Source: Paenibacillus sp. MAEPY2
Lineage (GTDB): Bacteria > Bacillota > Bacilli > Paenibacillales > Paenibacillaceae
Length of the DNA stretch: 64,000 nt
Assembly: GCF_000499205.1 (NCBI RefSeq)
Contig: NZ_AWUK01000034.1
Location: 1-64,000 of the forward strand
Direction of reading: 5' to 3'
Shown here: positions 8,789 to 19,599 of the stretch, piece by piece
How the letters are laid out: the number at the start of each line of letters is the position of its first letter
How positions within the stretch are numbered: the first letter of the stretch is position 1
Translations under genes and position numbers: made by a program
Notes under the pieces: model-generated
Told to the model about the DNA's origin: nothing
The model's database searches: none
The model's input: the letters and a program-made list of their open reading frames with translations, nothing else

Positions 8789-9673
8789 TTATACACGCCC
8801 AACTTCATTAACGGCTTTATCCAGACTGCGGTCGTAGAATTGTACGACCTTCTGGTTCGCTTCATATGCACGGAATGCGGCGTTCATATCTACAGTTGCC
8901 TGTGATGCATCCACATTTGAGCCTTCCAGGTAGCCCTGACGGATCTGCACATTATCACCTGCAGCCAGCATACGAGCCGTTGCTCCATTCTGATCATTCA
9001 GGCTGAAATTGCCATCACCTTGACGTACGAGTTGGTTGGGTTGATCGATGACGCTGATTCCCAATGTAACTCCTGTCGGTACACCCGTCTCTGCATTGAC
9101 AAGACGACCTTGCTCATCCACTTTAAATTGGTCTACTGCACCTGTCAACACAACGGGTTGTCCATTATTATCCAACACCTGTGATCCCGTTGAGCTGAGC
9201 AGCTGTCCTGTTCCTGTAACCTCGAAGTGACCATCACGTGTATATCTTGTGTTGCCTTCTGCATCCTGCACTGTAAAATACGCTTGAGGCTGGTAGGTTA
9301 CCGTACCATCAGCCCGTACAAATTTGCCTGAACCGTCAAACGAGATAGGTTGTCCTGTCTGTGGATCATTCACGGCCAGATTGGACGAAATGGCAAAATC
9401 GCTTTTTTGCCCAGTTTCCATAATGGCTCCCTGCAAATTCATGGACAAACTTTCTTCCGCGAACACACCCGTGTTCAGCTTGCCCAGCCGCTTCGTCGGA
9501 AGATTGGCATCTCCGCCTACCAACGTAATGAGCATTTCCGGAAAAGAACGGCTTACGCTGTTCACTTGTTTATATCCCGTTGTGTTCATATTTACGATAT
9601 TCTGCGTTGCGGTGTCATGGCGGCGTTGCTGCGTAATCATTCCCGCGGTAGCGGTGTACAGACCTCTTAACAT
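8789..9673 (-). CDS. flhO: Flagellar hook-basal body protein FlhO (FlgF/FlgG family)
   Basis: 294 aa. The N-terminus MLRGLYTATAGMITQQRRHD plus NIVNMNTTGYK is the rod-protein signature, and the C-terminus has GSNVDASQATVDMNAAFRAYEANQKVVQ, the equivalent of the FlgG C-terminal coil. It is a structural component of the flagellar rod exported by the flagellar type III system. GGAGAGGGG precedes the ATG by 7 nt. It follows mbl by about 100 bp. Its downstream partner flhP is displaced by the structured repeats. Confidence 0.92.
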   Translation of the reverse strand: MLRGLYTATAGMITQQRRHDTATQNIVNMNTTGYKQVNSVSRSFPEMLITLVGGDANLPTKRLGKLNTGVFAEESLSMNLQGAIMETGQKSDFAISSNLAVNDPQTGQPISFDGSGKFVRADGTVTYQPQAYFTVQDAEGNTRYTRDGHFEVTGTGQLLSSTGSQVLDNNGQPVVLTGAVDQFKVDEQGRLVNAETGVPTGVTLGISVIDQPNQLVRQGDGNFSLNDQNGATARMLAAGDNVQIRQGYLEGSNVDASQATVDMNAAFRAYEANQKVVQFYDRSLDKAVNEVGRV

Positions 9674-9775
9674 GTATTAACCCCTCTCCTCAAGCGCTTG
9701 TCCTGCATAACAGGATAACTGCTTGTCCGTTCTTCTCCCGAGCATGGGTGAACCTTTGCTTTTTATATCGGCAGA

Positions 9776-10774
9776 TTAGAACTTTTTCTTAACCACTTGA
9801 TCCAAATTATTCAACATAATGCCTGTACCTTTGACGACACAATGCATCGGATCCTCTGCAACCCATACCGGTACATGCAATTCATTGGACAACAGTTCAT
9901 CCAATCCGTTCAGCAAAGCACCCCCGCCTGTCAACACGACACCTCGATCGATAATATCTGCTGACAATTCTGGTGGCGTCCGCTCCAATACCGACTTGGC
10001 TGCAACGATGATGGATTGCACGGAATCCCATAGCGCTTCCTGCACTTCATTTCCCGACACCGTTACGGTAACAGGCAACCCGGATACCATATCCCGTCCG
10101 CGAATGTCCATCTCCGTCTGACGTCCACCCGGATGTACGGAACCAATCGCAATCTTGAGATCTTCGGCTGTACGTTCACCGATCATGAGCTTGTATTTGG
10201 CTTTGATAAACTTGGTAATCGCTTCGTCGAACTTGTCCCCTGCGACTTTAATAGAAGAGGCGGTGACTACGTCGCCCATAGACAGGACTGCAACGTCAGT
10301 CGTTCCGCCGCCGATATCCACGACCATATTGCCGCTCGGCTGAAAAATATCCATTCCCGCACCGATCGCTGCCGCTTTCGGCTCTTCTTCCAGAAATACT
10401 TCTTTGGCACCGCTGCGCTCAGCAGCCTCACGGATAGCCTTCTGCTCCACGGAAGTAATGTTGGTTGGTGCACAAATCAAAATACGCGGGCGGCTGTGCC
10501 AGCTTCTTGCTCCCACACGATTAATGAAATGTCTAAGCATTGCTTCCGTAATTTCGAAGTCCGCAATAACACCGTCACGCAGCGGTCTAATGGCAACAAT
10601 GTTACCTGGAGTACGCCCCACCATACGACGCGCTTCTTCCCCAACAGCAAGGACCCGCTTCGTATCGCTTTCAATGGTCACGACGGAAGGTTCATCGAGG
10701 ACAACCCCACTTCCTTTCACGTGAATAAGCACGTTCGCCGTGCCAAGATCAATACCGATATCCTTGCTAAACAT
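9776..10774 (-). CDS. mbl: Rod shape-determining protein Mbl (MreB family actin homologue)
   Basis: 332 aa. An actin-like filament protein that directs lateral wall synthesis at the membrane. ATP-binding motifs are intact: GIDLGTANVLIHVKGSGVV (phosphate 1), VVDIGGGTTDVAVLS (phosphate 2) and GVVLTGGGALLNGLDE (adenosine loop). Placement after spoIIID and before flhO identifies it as Mbl rather than MreB, as in B. subtilis. It is 219 bp downstream of spoIIID. Confidence 0.95.
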   Translation of the reverse strand: MFSKDIGIDLGTANVLIHVKGSGVVLDEPSVVTIESDTKRVLAVGEEARRMVGRTPGNIVAIRPLRDGVIADFEITEAMLRHFINRVGARSWHSRPRILICAPTNITSVEQKAIREAAERSGAKEVFLEEEPKAAAIGAGMDIFQPSGNMVVDIGGGTTDVAVLSMGDVVTASSIKVAGDKFDEAITKFIKAKYKLMIGERTAEDLKIAIGSVHPGGRQTEMDIRGRDMVSGLPVTVTVSGNEVQEALWDSVQSIIVAAKSVLERTPPELSADIIDRGVVLTGGGALLNGLDELLSNELHVPVWVAEDPMHCVVKGTGIMLNNLDQVVKKKF

Positions 10775-10993
10775 AAAAGAGCCCCCAAAGTGATATTATT
10801 TGGTCAGCGTATCCTGTGAAAAAGAGTCCCTTATCACGTCACCGCTCGTTCGACAAAGTGCAACATATATATGTAAAAATCGGGCTGATAAGATGTCATA
10901 ATTCGATCCTGTACCAGCTTTTAACATATCATACTTCAGGGGAGGGATTCAATGCATGTGTGAGCTTTTTAGCCTACGTCTTTCCGCAGGTCC

Positions 10994-11281
10994 TTACGAT
11001 TTAGCCGAAGCCAGCACCTCGCGTTTTTTACCGCTTGTTTTTTTGTATTTAATTTTGGTCGCTTCACCGCCCCGCAAATGACGGATGGACTTGTGATACT
11101 CCAGAATGTGTTTCACCTGGTCAGCAAGATCAGGGTTAATTTCCGGCAGACGCTCCGTCAGATCCTTATGCACAGTACTCTTTGACACGCCGAATTCCTT
11201 GGCAATGGTACGGACCGTATTCCTCGTCTCAACAATGCAGCGACCAATTTTTATGGTCCGTTCCTTGATGTAATCGTGCAC
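10994..11281 (-). CDS. spoIIID: Sporulation transcriptional regulator SpoIIID
   Basis: 95 aa. A mother-cell DNA-binding regulator that modulates SigE-dependent genes and sigK expression. The helix-turn-helix RTIAKEFGVSKSTVHKDLTERL lies at about residues 23-45, and the basic C-terminal tail (KIKYKKTSGKKREVL), used for extra DNA contacts in B. subtilis SpoIIID, is present. Position between spoIIQ and mbl is the conserved arrangement. Confidence 0.96.
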   Translation of the reverse strand: MHDYIKERTIKIGRCIVETRNTVRTIAKEFGVSKSTVHKDLTERLPEINPDLADQVKHILEYHKSIRHLRGGEATKIKYKKTSGKKREVLASAKS

Positions 11282-11396
11282 GCTCCCGCCTCCCTACTGT
11301 GTGGATAGTTTGGTACATTATATGAGGAGCATGCCTATATATTCGCGGTTTAAAGGTGTGACAAGCTTCGAAGGTCCCATTATTTTCTGAAAAGCA

Positions 11397-11427
11397 CAAA
11401 AAGAGCAGAGGAGAATTCCCTCTGCCC
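11397..11427 (-). terminator. Terminator after spoIIQ
   Basis: Stem GCAGAGG/CCTCTGC with a short loop, followed on the minus strand by TCTTTTTGTGCTTTT. It is about 25 nt beyond the spoIIQ stop, isolating spoIIQ from spoIIID. Confidence 0.8.
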
Positions 11428-11452
11428 GTCATGTTGCTGCGATAAAAATCAT

Positions 11453-12190
11453 TTATTTTTCCGGGAGATATCCTTGCGGGTTAACCGGTTGTCCGTCTTC
11501 GTAAACTTCAAAGTGAAGGTGGTTGCCCAGCGTTTTTTCCAGTTCATTAACGCCAGCCGATGCAATTGCATCTCCTTGCTTCACTTCATCATCCTGTTTT
11601 ACTTTGACGTCAGCCAAGCTTTGGTACACGGTCTTGAGGTTATCACTATGTGTGATTTCCACAACTTGACCTGTCAGCGGATTTTGTTCGACCCGGGTCA
11701 CTTTTCCGCCGAGTGCTGCTTTGACTTCAAACGTTTTGTTATCCCCGCGTGCCAGATCTACACCCGTGTTCGGAATAAATGTGTCATTGTACTGCACCAT
11801 CGCTGCTTCATGTTCCTCAGTAGACGCTTCGTTGTCATAGAAAGGTTTAACTACCGAAACTTCTGAAGGAACCGCTACCGGCCATACAAAATTCTCCGAC
11901 TTTGCAACAACTTCCACACTTTCCTGCTCTCCGTTTACCGCTGTTCCTTCTGTACCCGATGCGCCTGTTTCTACTACCCCACTCGTAGGATCCGAGTTCA
12001 GCGTTTTTTCGCCTGTGCCCTGATAGACCCACACTAAGGTTAGTATAATGCCTGCTGCTGCGATGTAGGCTGCCGGGAAGACCCAACGTTTGGACATTGC
12101 TCTTCTCCATGAAGAGGGCTGGCTAGCCGGTACTCCTTGAGTTGTTTTAGGAGTTTCTTCTTGGACTGTTTTTTTGTTTTGTTCATTCAT
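11453..12190 (-). CDS. spoIIQ: Stage II sporulation protein SpoIIQ-like, degenerate LytM/M23 domain
   Basis: 245 aa from the ATG at 12190 (AGGTGA upstream; 12 extra codons in the longer frame are not needed). A cytoplasmic N-terminus, one membrane helix (about residues 37-56) and a C-terminal LytM/M23 fold. The second metal motif is kept as HLHFE, but the first motif reads NTGVDLA, where an active endopeptidase has HxGxD, so the zinc-binding His is missing. B. subtilis SpoIIQ is likewise catalytically degenerate and acts as the forespore half of the SpoIIIAH-SpoIIQ channel. Location beside spoIIID supports the name. A SigF-type promoter is expected but was not resolved. Confidence 0.88.
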   Translation of the reverse strand: MNEQNKKTVQEETPKTTQGVPASQPSSWRRAMSKRWVFPAAYIAAAGIILTLVWVYQGTGEKTLNSDPTSGVVETGASGTEGTAVNGEQESVEVVAKSENFVWPVAVPSEVSVVKPFYDNEASTEEHEAAMVQYNDTFIPNTGVDLARGDNKTFEVKAALGGKVTRVEQNPLTGQVVEITHSDNLKTVYQSLADVKVKQDDEVKQGDAIASAGVNELEKTLGNHLHFEVYEDGQPVNPQGYLPEK

Positions 12191-12299
12191 CTTGATCACC
12201 TCAGTAACAAGTGTTACCGGGTGCAACTCTTTTATACACGCGCGACTCTAATTATTTTCACGAAGCTTTCAAAGAGTGCTATATATGGGGGAATGTGCT

Positions 12300-12440
12300 C
12301 AGTGCGTGCGCCGCTTCGGGGCCAGAAAACCTTTCGACCGGCTGTTACTCCCTGATTTCTTCTATCACCTTCTTCAAAGGTGAAATCTGGTTGTAAAGGC
12401 GGACACTTCGTTTCTACAGGTCTTTTCTGTCCCCTCCGCT
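12300..12440 (+). repeat. Dispersed hairpin element (copy 2, diverged)
   Basis: Left core CTTTCGACCGGCTGTTACTC and right core GAAATCTGGTTGTAAAGGCG align with the copies at about 6690-6850 and 27396-27553. The inner inverted pair GATTTC/GAAATC and outer pair AGAAAAC-type/GTCTTTTCT are preserved, although the sequence has diverged. Confidence 0.55.
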
Positions 12441-12620
12441 CCCCGTACGCTCGGCACACTCCTCATATATAGCCAAGTCTTGAAGGCTCCGGAAAGGGGG
12501 GCGGTAGAGAAACCTGGATTGGCTGTAATGGCCGATCCTTCTATGAAATGAGTTGGTGAAATCAATTTAACGTGATTATAGGTAGGATGAGATCAGCTAT
12601 ATAGGTGATCTAAGACGTCT

Positions 12621-13018
12621 GAGATTCGTTAAAGTGTTCCGGTAGAGTAGCAAGAAGCAAAAGAGCAGGGAGGCAGTGGCCGCTCTAATGGTTATTTCTA
12701 CCGCACAACAATTCGGGAGCAATCTACTACCGAAAAACTTCCTAACAACACTGTGCATTTTATTGACAAAAGAACACTATTCCGGCAAATAAACTTTTGA
12801 TCATGCCCTTTTACTGAAAGCATCTAACGAACCTGATCAGCGCTATTGCGGCATTTCACGTCTGTTTGGTCATATAACGAATCTCAGAAACGCTATTCTC
12901 TGGATTACTTGGATGTTTCGATAAAATTGCGGCTTTTCTGCGGAATTAGCTTCACTGAGATTCGTTAGAATTTCTATCGTTCAACATAAGGCCTAATAAG
13001 ATGACTAAGATTCGTTAG
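12621..13018. repeat. Cluster of GAGATTCGTTAG-type short repeats
   Basis: GAGATTCGTTA at 12621-12631, CTAACGA at 12824-12830, TAACGAATCTC at 12875-12885, GAGATTCGTTAG at 12957-12968 and AAGATTCGTTAG at 13007-13018. The pair 12875-12885 / 12957-12967 is a perfect 11-bp inverted repeat around about 70 bp that includes the word GCGGAATTAGC. The origin is unknown; it looks like a nest of related intergenic palindromic units. Confidence 0.6.
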
Positions 13019-13098
13019 CCTTCCAAGGGGATGAAGGAGAGCCTATATAGATCACTGTTCACCTGTTGCTTATCTCCTTATCCATTCGTTTCAGTTTC

Positions 13099-14445
13099 CT
13101 ACTTCGATGCCAGCATCTTGGATGCCTGTCCGAAGGAGATACCGGTGTAGTAGTGTTTGAGAATCTGGGTCGCGGTGTGACCCTCCTGTGCCATGCCGTT
13201 GGCCCCCCACTGGCTCATACCAACCCCGTGACCGTATCCATAGGTTGTAAGCTGAACCTCATCCCCGTCCGTCTTCCAACTGAACTGGCTGGATCTCAGC
13301 CCAAGCAGCTTTCGAACCTCTGGCCCGCTAAACGTTTTTCCTGCAATCTGTATCTCCTTAATCCGATGGCCCTTTGTAGTAGATAATACTTCCATCCATG
13401 AGCCACTCTGCTGAGCTGTAACCGGGATGGAGCTCGCACCGAGATTCAACTTCTGGAGAATCTCACTGCGCTTCATTGTGATCGTTTCTTCAAAGCCTGG
13501 AGCCAGGTTTTTATCCCACGGACTACTTACACTTTGCAGGTAAGGTACAGGGTTGCCCCATACATCCTCTGCATTTTCCGTATATCCATTACTTGTAGAG
13601 AAAAAGGAGGCGGTAATCGCCTTGCCCTGATATGTCATGACGGCATCCTTGCTTTCACGAACAGCCTGCTGCAGCTTCTCCCATTCCTTCGCTTTCCCCA
13701 GGCGCGTCCAGTCCGCTTTCACTTGTTCTGGTGGTATAAACACCTGATGACTCACCGTATCCGTTACATCGGCTTCTCCTGAAGGTACACCGCTTGTATC
13801 GTTTGCCGCCAGCCTTCTTACGATAAATGTCCTGGCTGCAATGGCCTGCGCCTTTAGAGCTTCCAATCTGAACTCAGCTGGCATCTCGGCAGCGACCACT
13901 CCTGTAACATAATCTTCAAGTGGCAGGTTCATCGTCGTACCGGTTGCAGACAGGTACACCCTCACCTTAGGTTCTGGGTAGGTTACGGGCACCGCTGGCG
14001 AAGGTGCTGGAGTCGTTATACTGCCTGTACCAGGTGGGACAGGGATTGGTTTAACAGGATCATTCGCCCGCGGCCAGACCAAAATGGCGGGGATCAGCAA
14101 CGCGAGAGCCAGTACTGCAGAAACAGCCGCTGCCGGCTGCCAGCGAGTGTTGTTCTTGCCCCATCTGCGGCCTCGGCCAAACGTACGCATTCGGCGGCGC
14201 TTCACACGACGAAACTGGTCCAATTCAATGACGGGCATGTGTACCCGCATTGCAGCTTGCCCGGCTGACTCCTGTTTCGGCCCAGGCCGTCTAGGAGATG
14301 TTCGTATCGTTTCTTCTGGGACAGTTCTGATGTTCGTTGAAGCAAGCTTGTCTTTTTCCACACCGAAACCAGCATTCTCTTCAGGTTCCTTCACTTGTGG
14401 ACGAGGCACAAGAGGTACCTTAACCTGCACACGGGCTTCTTTCAT
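13099..14445 (-). CDS. spoIID: Stage II sporulation protein D (SpoIID/LytB lytic transglycosylase)
   Basis: 448 aa. SpoIID degrades septal peptidoglycan during engulfment, working with SpoIIP and SpoIIM. The SpoIID domain is clear: LPLEDYVTGVVAAEMPAEF (the Glu in this block is catalytic in B. subtilis SpoIID), LKAQAIAARTFIVRR, and the C-terminal YGYGHGVGMSQWGANGMA. A membrane helix (about residues 105-122) is preceded by an unusually long, basic N-terminus of about 100 residues, so the protein is around 100 aa longer than the B. subtilis one. GGAGGG lies 10 nt before the ATG. A CATACCCT box at 14513-14520 on the minus strand resembles a SigE -10, which would be expected. Confidence 0.93.
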   Translation of the reverse strand: MKEARVQVKVPLVPRPQVKEPEENAGFGVEKDKLASTNIRTVPEETIRTSPRRPGPKQESAGQAAMRVHMPVIELDQFRRVKRRRMRTFGRGRRWGKNNTRWQPAAAVSAVLALALLIPAILVWPRANDPVKPIPVPPGTGSITTPAPSPAVPVTYPEPKVRVYLSATGTTMNLPLEDYVTGVVAAEMPAEFRLEALKAQAIAARTFIVRRLAANDTSGVPSGEADVTDTVSHQVFIPPEQVKADWTRLGKAKEWEKLQQAVRESKDAVMTYQGKAITASFFSTSNGYTENAEDVWGNPVPYLQSVSSPWDKNLAPGFEETITMKRSEILQKLNLGASSIPVTAQQSGSWMEVLSTTKGHRIKEIQIAGKTFSGPEVRKLLGLRSSQFSWKTDGDEVQLTTYGYGHGVGMSQWGANGMAQEGHTATQILKHYYTGISFGQASKMLASK

Positions 14446-14780
14446 TTTAATATAACCCTCCGTTGTCCATGGCCGGTCAAAGCGCCGGTCCTTTTGTTCA
14501 AATCCATAGTTTAGGGTATGAGCCTGCCCGATCTGATAGAACCTGATTTAAGAGAAACGAAGGCATTCCATATGTGGTTACTTCTAACTTACTTCTGTTA
14601 TGTATTATTCAAAAACGTTGATCTGTCGCGGTATTCCGTTACTTAGGGCACGCCCACTCACTCTAAAAGCATGCTCTTTCATTCTGTTCAGAATTGGTAC
14701 AGAATATGATGTTATGCTATATAAGTTAGGACCAGCTATTAATAGAATCAGGTACTGATTCAGTGGATCGTAGAACATAA
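14446..14780. other. Spacer between spoIID and murA
   Basis: Contains the expected mother-cell promoter region of spoIID (a CATACCCT SigE-like -10 at 14513-14520). Otherwise AT-rich, with no open frame preceded by a ribosome binding site. Confidence 0.4.
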
Positions 14781-14812
14781 AAAAAAGCCAAGCCAGATGG
14801 CTTAGCTTTTGA
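14781..14812 (-). terminator. Terminator after murA
   Basis: Minus-strand stem TAAGCCATCTGGCTTGG followed by CTTTTTTTT. It lies about 100 nt downstream of the murA stop and separates murA from spoIID. Confidence 0.75.
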
Positions 14813-14908
14813 GTTTAAATTCGTTGACGGGATATGCTCTCGTAACCACAATTCACACTGATGTGTGATTGATCCTACGCAGAGCAACGACCATCGTCCT
14901 AGTGGACG

Positions 14909-16255
14909 TTAAGCCCAGGTCGGTTGTACTTTGAACATCGGTACTTCTTCCCCGACTTTTTCGTTCGATGCTTTAACTGCATCCAGCTTAGGCTCTTCCA
15001 CCGAAATACGATAAATGTCGGCTCCGAGTCCGTTAAGCTTCTCAGCGAGATGGACGTAGCCACGGTCGATGTGATGAACACCGCCTACTTCTGTTGTACC
15101 TTCGGCAACAAGACCCGCAATAATGAGTGCGGCACCCGCACGCAAATCGGTAGCTGTTACTTTGGCACCCTTCAGCTTGGCATTACCCGTGATGATGGAC
15201 GAACGTCCTTCAACTTTGATCTCCGCATTCATCAACTGGAATTCATCCACATGCATGAAGCGATTTTCAAAAACAGTCTCTGTCACAACACTGGTTCCCT
15301 CAGAGGCAAGCAAGAGTGCCATCATCTGGGATTGCATATCGGTAGGGAAGCCTGGGTATGGTAATGTTTTCACATCCACAGCCTTGAGCGGACGATCCGC
15401 AATAACGCGAACGCCATTCTCGTCAGGATGAATCGTTACCCCCATCTCTTCCATCTTCGCAATAACAGAACCCAAATGGTCTGAAATCGCACCTTCGATA
15501 TACACATCGCCACCGGAGATTGCAGCAGCAGCCATGTAGGTACCTGCTTCAACCCGATCCGGAATTACCGTGTGCTTCACACCAGACAGTTTCTCCACAC
15601 CTTCGATGCGGATGACTCCTGTTCCGGCACCACGCACTTTGGCACCCATTCCATTCAGGAAATTGGCAAGATCCACAATCTCTGGCTCTTTTGCCGCGTT
15701 CTCCAGAACAGTTACACCTTCAGCCAATGTTGCAGCCATCATAATATTTTGAGTGGCACCAACGGAAGCCACATCCAGATAAATTTTCGCGCCACGCAAC
15801 CGTCCTTGGCTGCGAGCTTCTATATAGCCTTGGCCCAAGCTGATCTCAGCGCCCATGGCTTCAAAACCTTTCAAATGCTGATCAATTGGCCGTGTACCGA
15901 TGGCACATCCACCAGGAAGTGAAATTCTTGTATGACCCATACGCGTCAACAATGGCCCCATGACCAGAAAAGACGCCCGCATTTTACTTACCCATTCATA
16001 CGGTGCCTCACAGGAAGTAAGTTTCTCCGCATTTACGGTAATCACTTCGTCCCGGTATGTAACACCCGCTCCCAGCGATTCCAACACCTTGTTAATCGTC
16101 ATCACATCGTCTAGAGGAGGAGCGTCAATAATAACGCTTTGTCCTTCTTCCCCTAAGAGAGAGGCAGCGATGATCGGAAGAACAGAATTTTTAGCGCCGC
16201 TAACTTTGACACTTCCGGTCAACCTTTTGCCACCGCGGACGATAAATTTGCTCAT
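14909..16255 (-). CDS. murA: UDP-N-acetylglucosamine 1-carboxyvinyltransferase MurA
   Basis: 448 aa. Catalyses the first committed step of peptidoglycan synthesis, transferring enolpyruvate from PEP to UDP-GlcNAc in the cytosol. Lys22-Asn23 (SGAKNSVLP) and the active-site loop PGGCAIGTRP with Cys117 (the fosfomycin-target Cys) are intact. The start at 16255 gives GGAGGG a 7-nt spacing and is preferred over the ATG one codon upstream. Order DUF1146-murA-spoIID mirrors B. subtilis murAA. Many Firmicutes carry two MurA paralogues; this syntenic one corresponds to MurAA. Confidence 0.96.
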   Translation of the reverse strand: MSKFIVRGGKRLTGSVKVSGAKNSVLPIIAASLLGEEGQSVIIDAPPLDDVMTINKVLESLGAGVTYRDEVITVNAEKLTSCEAPYEWVSKMRASFLVMGPLLTRMGHTRISLPGGCAIGTRPIDQHLKGFEAMGAEISLGQGYIEARSQGRLRGAKIYLDVASVGATQNIMMAATLAEGVTVLENAAKEPEIVDLANFLNGMGAKVRGAGTGVIRIEGVEKLSGVKHTVIPDRVEAGTYMAAAAISGGDVYIEGAISDHLGSVIAKMEEMGVTIHPDENGVRVIADRPLKAVDVKTLPYPGFPTDMQSQMMALLLASEGTSVVTETVFENRFMHVDEFQLMNAEIKVEGRSSIITGNAKLKGAKVTATDLRAGAALIIAGLVAEGTTEVGGVHHIDRGYVHLAEKLNGLGADIYRISVEEPKLDAVKASNEKVGEEVPMFKVQPTWA

Positions 16256-16774
16256 CATGGTTCCCTCCGCGCTTTTATTCCCTTTTCTTCATTCCGGAAT
16301 ACGTGAGCCCTTCTGTAATAGAAAAGACTGTTGCTGTGTGTGGAATTTCGACATAACCTGGCAAATAATGCCCTTGATGTCTATTCAGAAAAGAATTGGT
16401 TTATAATCCATATCGATGATACCACGTGCATTGCATGATGCCTTCCGACTTGTAAATGTAATGCCTACAGGCCAGCAAGCATCTGAACAGACAGATTGGG
16501 ATGATTATTAGCCGGATTCAACCGGATATCCCGTTTATAACCACAAAATAAGTGAACAATTGTGAATTCCCTAACTTCCATCATAACATTGTTGAATTGT
16601 ACGATACAAGCATTTTTAAATAAAACATCTCAAATTCATCCAATTACACGTCACACTTTTTACTTAATTTCTTTGCCGACAGCTCATACTCTAATTGTTA
16701 ACACAATTAATCGATGTTATTCGACATTGAACTGCTTGAAGAACCTAACAGATGATTAACCAACCATCTCGACA
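16256..16774. other. 519-bp AT-rich spacer, little seen
   Basis: Between the DUF1146 gene and murA. The only structure noted is a palindrome TAATTGT-TAAC-ACAATTA at 16692-16709, with no T-run. No open frame with a ribosome binding site was found. In B. subtilis, ywmB-type genes occupy this position; nothing equivalent is readable here. Confidence 0.5.
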
Positions 16775-17032
16775 TTAAAACAAATTGCGCAACATTTGTG
16801 TCCATGACAAATAGTCAATGACAAAACCTGAAACCGCATGCCCAAGTATAATGGCCAACAATAAGTGTAACAGTCTTCCCTGTGCTCCTCGTGGCTGCCT
16901 GATAATTAAATCCAGCTTGAGATTCTGCAAAGCCCACCACGCCAACGCTATACATAAAAGAGAGACGATAATTGAGACTAAGCCATTCGTACTTAATGTC
17001 TGGTTCAACTGATTCGTCAGGTCAGTATCCAT
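16775..17032 (-). CDS. DUF1146 family small membrane protein (YwzB-like)
   Basis: 85 aa from the ATG at 17032, preceded by GGAGGT at 9 nt; upstream codons of the longer frame contain that site. Two hydrophobic segments (LVSIIVSLLCIALAWWALQ and LLHLLLAIILGHAVSGFVI) flank a basic loop with QPRGAQGR. Size, topology and location between atpC and murA match YwzB/DUF1146 of B. subtilis. The function is unknown. Confidence 0.82.
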   Translation of the reverse strand: MDTDLTNQLNQTLSTNGLVSIIVSLLCIALAWWALQNLKLDLIIRQPRGAQGRLLHLLLAIILGHAVSGFVIDYLSWTQMLRNLF

Positions 17033-17592
17033 ATATTCATTACCTCCACATTTGTTGCAGCGATCAGCATAATTATGCCTGACATTCATAACTTGTTAGA
17101 ACAATGGAATGACTTGAACACAACATACTGAGCTTACTGTCGGACTTACTCCTGCTATGCAGGAAATCTGGATGCCCAATCATGGAGCAGCAACAATCTG
17201 GCTGTGAATGACTATGGAATTCATCAACGCAGCTTCCTGCATCTGCTGACTCTATGGAATATAGGCTCTTTCATCATACATTGTCAATTACATTGATTTC
17301 CACTTAGATCATATTTTAAATTCAAAATGCCGGGATTTTGTGACTAAAACGACATAAAAGAGCGTTATTTCGATATCGATCCTGTCATTTCCTCGGAAAT
17401 AATTTGGAATTTCGTCGTTAAAAATGGTTCCAACAGTGATCATTATCGCCACGACTTTAGTCCTACATTCTATTCAACTGCCCATAGACGGTGAATACAA
17501 TTAACTTTATTTACCGTTAAATTTCGTGCTTCAGCTGAAGATTTCGTCCATATATTTTACTGTAACTGGAAAAGATGACGCTCTGAAAACTC
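17033..17592. other. Spacer between atpC terminator and DUF1146 gene, nothing seen
   Basis: AT-rich stretch of 560 bp. It must contain the DUF1146 promoter, but no clear -35/-10 pair or conserved structure was recognised, and no open frame has a ribosome binding site. Confidence 0.45.
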
Positions 17593-17623
17593 AAAAAAGC
17601 CCGGCAGACTAAGCCGCCAGGCT
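17593..17623 (-). terminator. Terminator of the atp operon
   Basis: Stem AGCCTGGCGG-CTTAGT-CTGCCGGGCT followed on the minus strand by TTTTTTGAG, about 12 nt past the atpC stop. A strong GC-rich end to the operon. Confidence 0.92.
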
Positions 17624-17635
17624 CCAATGAACAGT

Positions 17636-18046
17636 TTATTTGCCGTATACGTTGATCCGGTTAACCGCTTTTTGCAGAGCAATCTCTGCCCGGCGGTGAT
17701 CAAAATGGTCCTGATTGCTTTGGCTGCCAAGACGGCGTTCTGCCCGCTCTTTCGCCGCACGCGCACGGTCCACATCGATATGTTCCGGGAACTCGGCACT
17801 TTCTGCGAGGACAACAACCTTATCTTTACGGACTTCGATAAACCCGCCACCAATAGCGACGCGTTTATTCTCTTTTCCGTTTTTGATATAGATTGGTGCG
17901 ATTTGCAAAGGTGTAACCATAAGGATATGGCCTGGCAGAATGCCCAGCTCCCCTTCAATGCCACGAGCTGTGATACTATCCACTTGTTCTGAATATACCA
18001 GACGCTCAGGCGTTACAATTTCCAACAAAAAGGTGCTCAATTCCAT
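17636..18046 (-). CDS. atpC: F1Fo ATP synthase subunit epsilon
   Basis: 136 aa. Central-stalk subunit regulating ATPase activity and coupling. N-terminal beta-sandwich (LEIVTPERLVYSEQVDSI, GELGILPGHILMVTPL) and C-terminal helical hairpin (DVDRARAAKERAERRL) are complete. Last gene of the operon; the start is about 53 nt after atpD. Confidence 0.96.
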   Translation of the reverse strand: MELSTFLLEIVTPERLVYSEQVDSITARGIEGELGILPGHILMVTPLQIAPIYIKNGKENKRVAIGGGFIEVRKDKVVVLAESAEFPEHIDVDRARAAKERAERRLGSQSNQDHFDHRRAEIALQKAVNRINVYGK

Positions 18047-18099
18047 CCCTCCTGAAACTATCCGATAGCTCGCTTCATAAGGACAATCCTGGATTCAGA

Positions 18100-19503
<1,404 letters not shown>

Positions 19504-19599
19504 CTTAACGTTCCCCTCCTACAAGCCTGCTAGTTTTGCAGAAATAATGTTCCGTTCTCTCTTATCTCTGCACTGCAAGCCTTCATTAATAAAAAACGG

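Larger units (their letters stand above)
12191..13098. other. 908-bp spacer with two repeat families, no gene seen
   Basis: Between spoIID and spoIIQ. It holds a diverged copy of the dispersed hairpin element (about 12300-12440) and a cluster of GAGATTCGTTAG-type motifs (12621-13018). Between these the sequence is AT-rich with no open frame that has a ribosome binding site. Confidence 0.65.

Noticed and set aside
8218..8837. Several overlapping open frames of 60-100 codons on both strands in the flhO-flhP spacer
   Set aside because: They result from the 112-bp direct repeats, have no ribosome binding sites, and repeat the same peptide.
12232..12565. Small open frames in the spoIIQ-spoIID spacer
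   Set aside because: They lie in the dispersed repeat element, have no ribosome binding sites, and differ in frame between copies.
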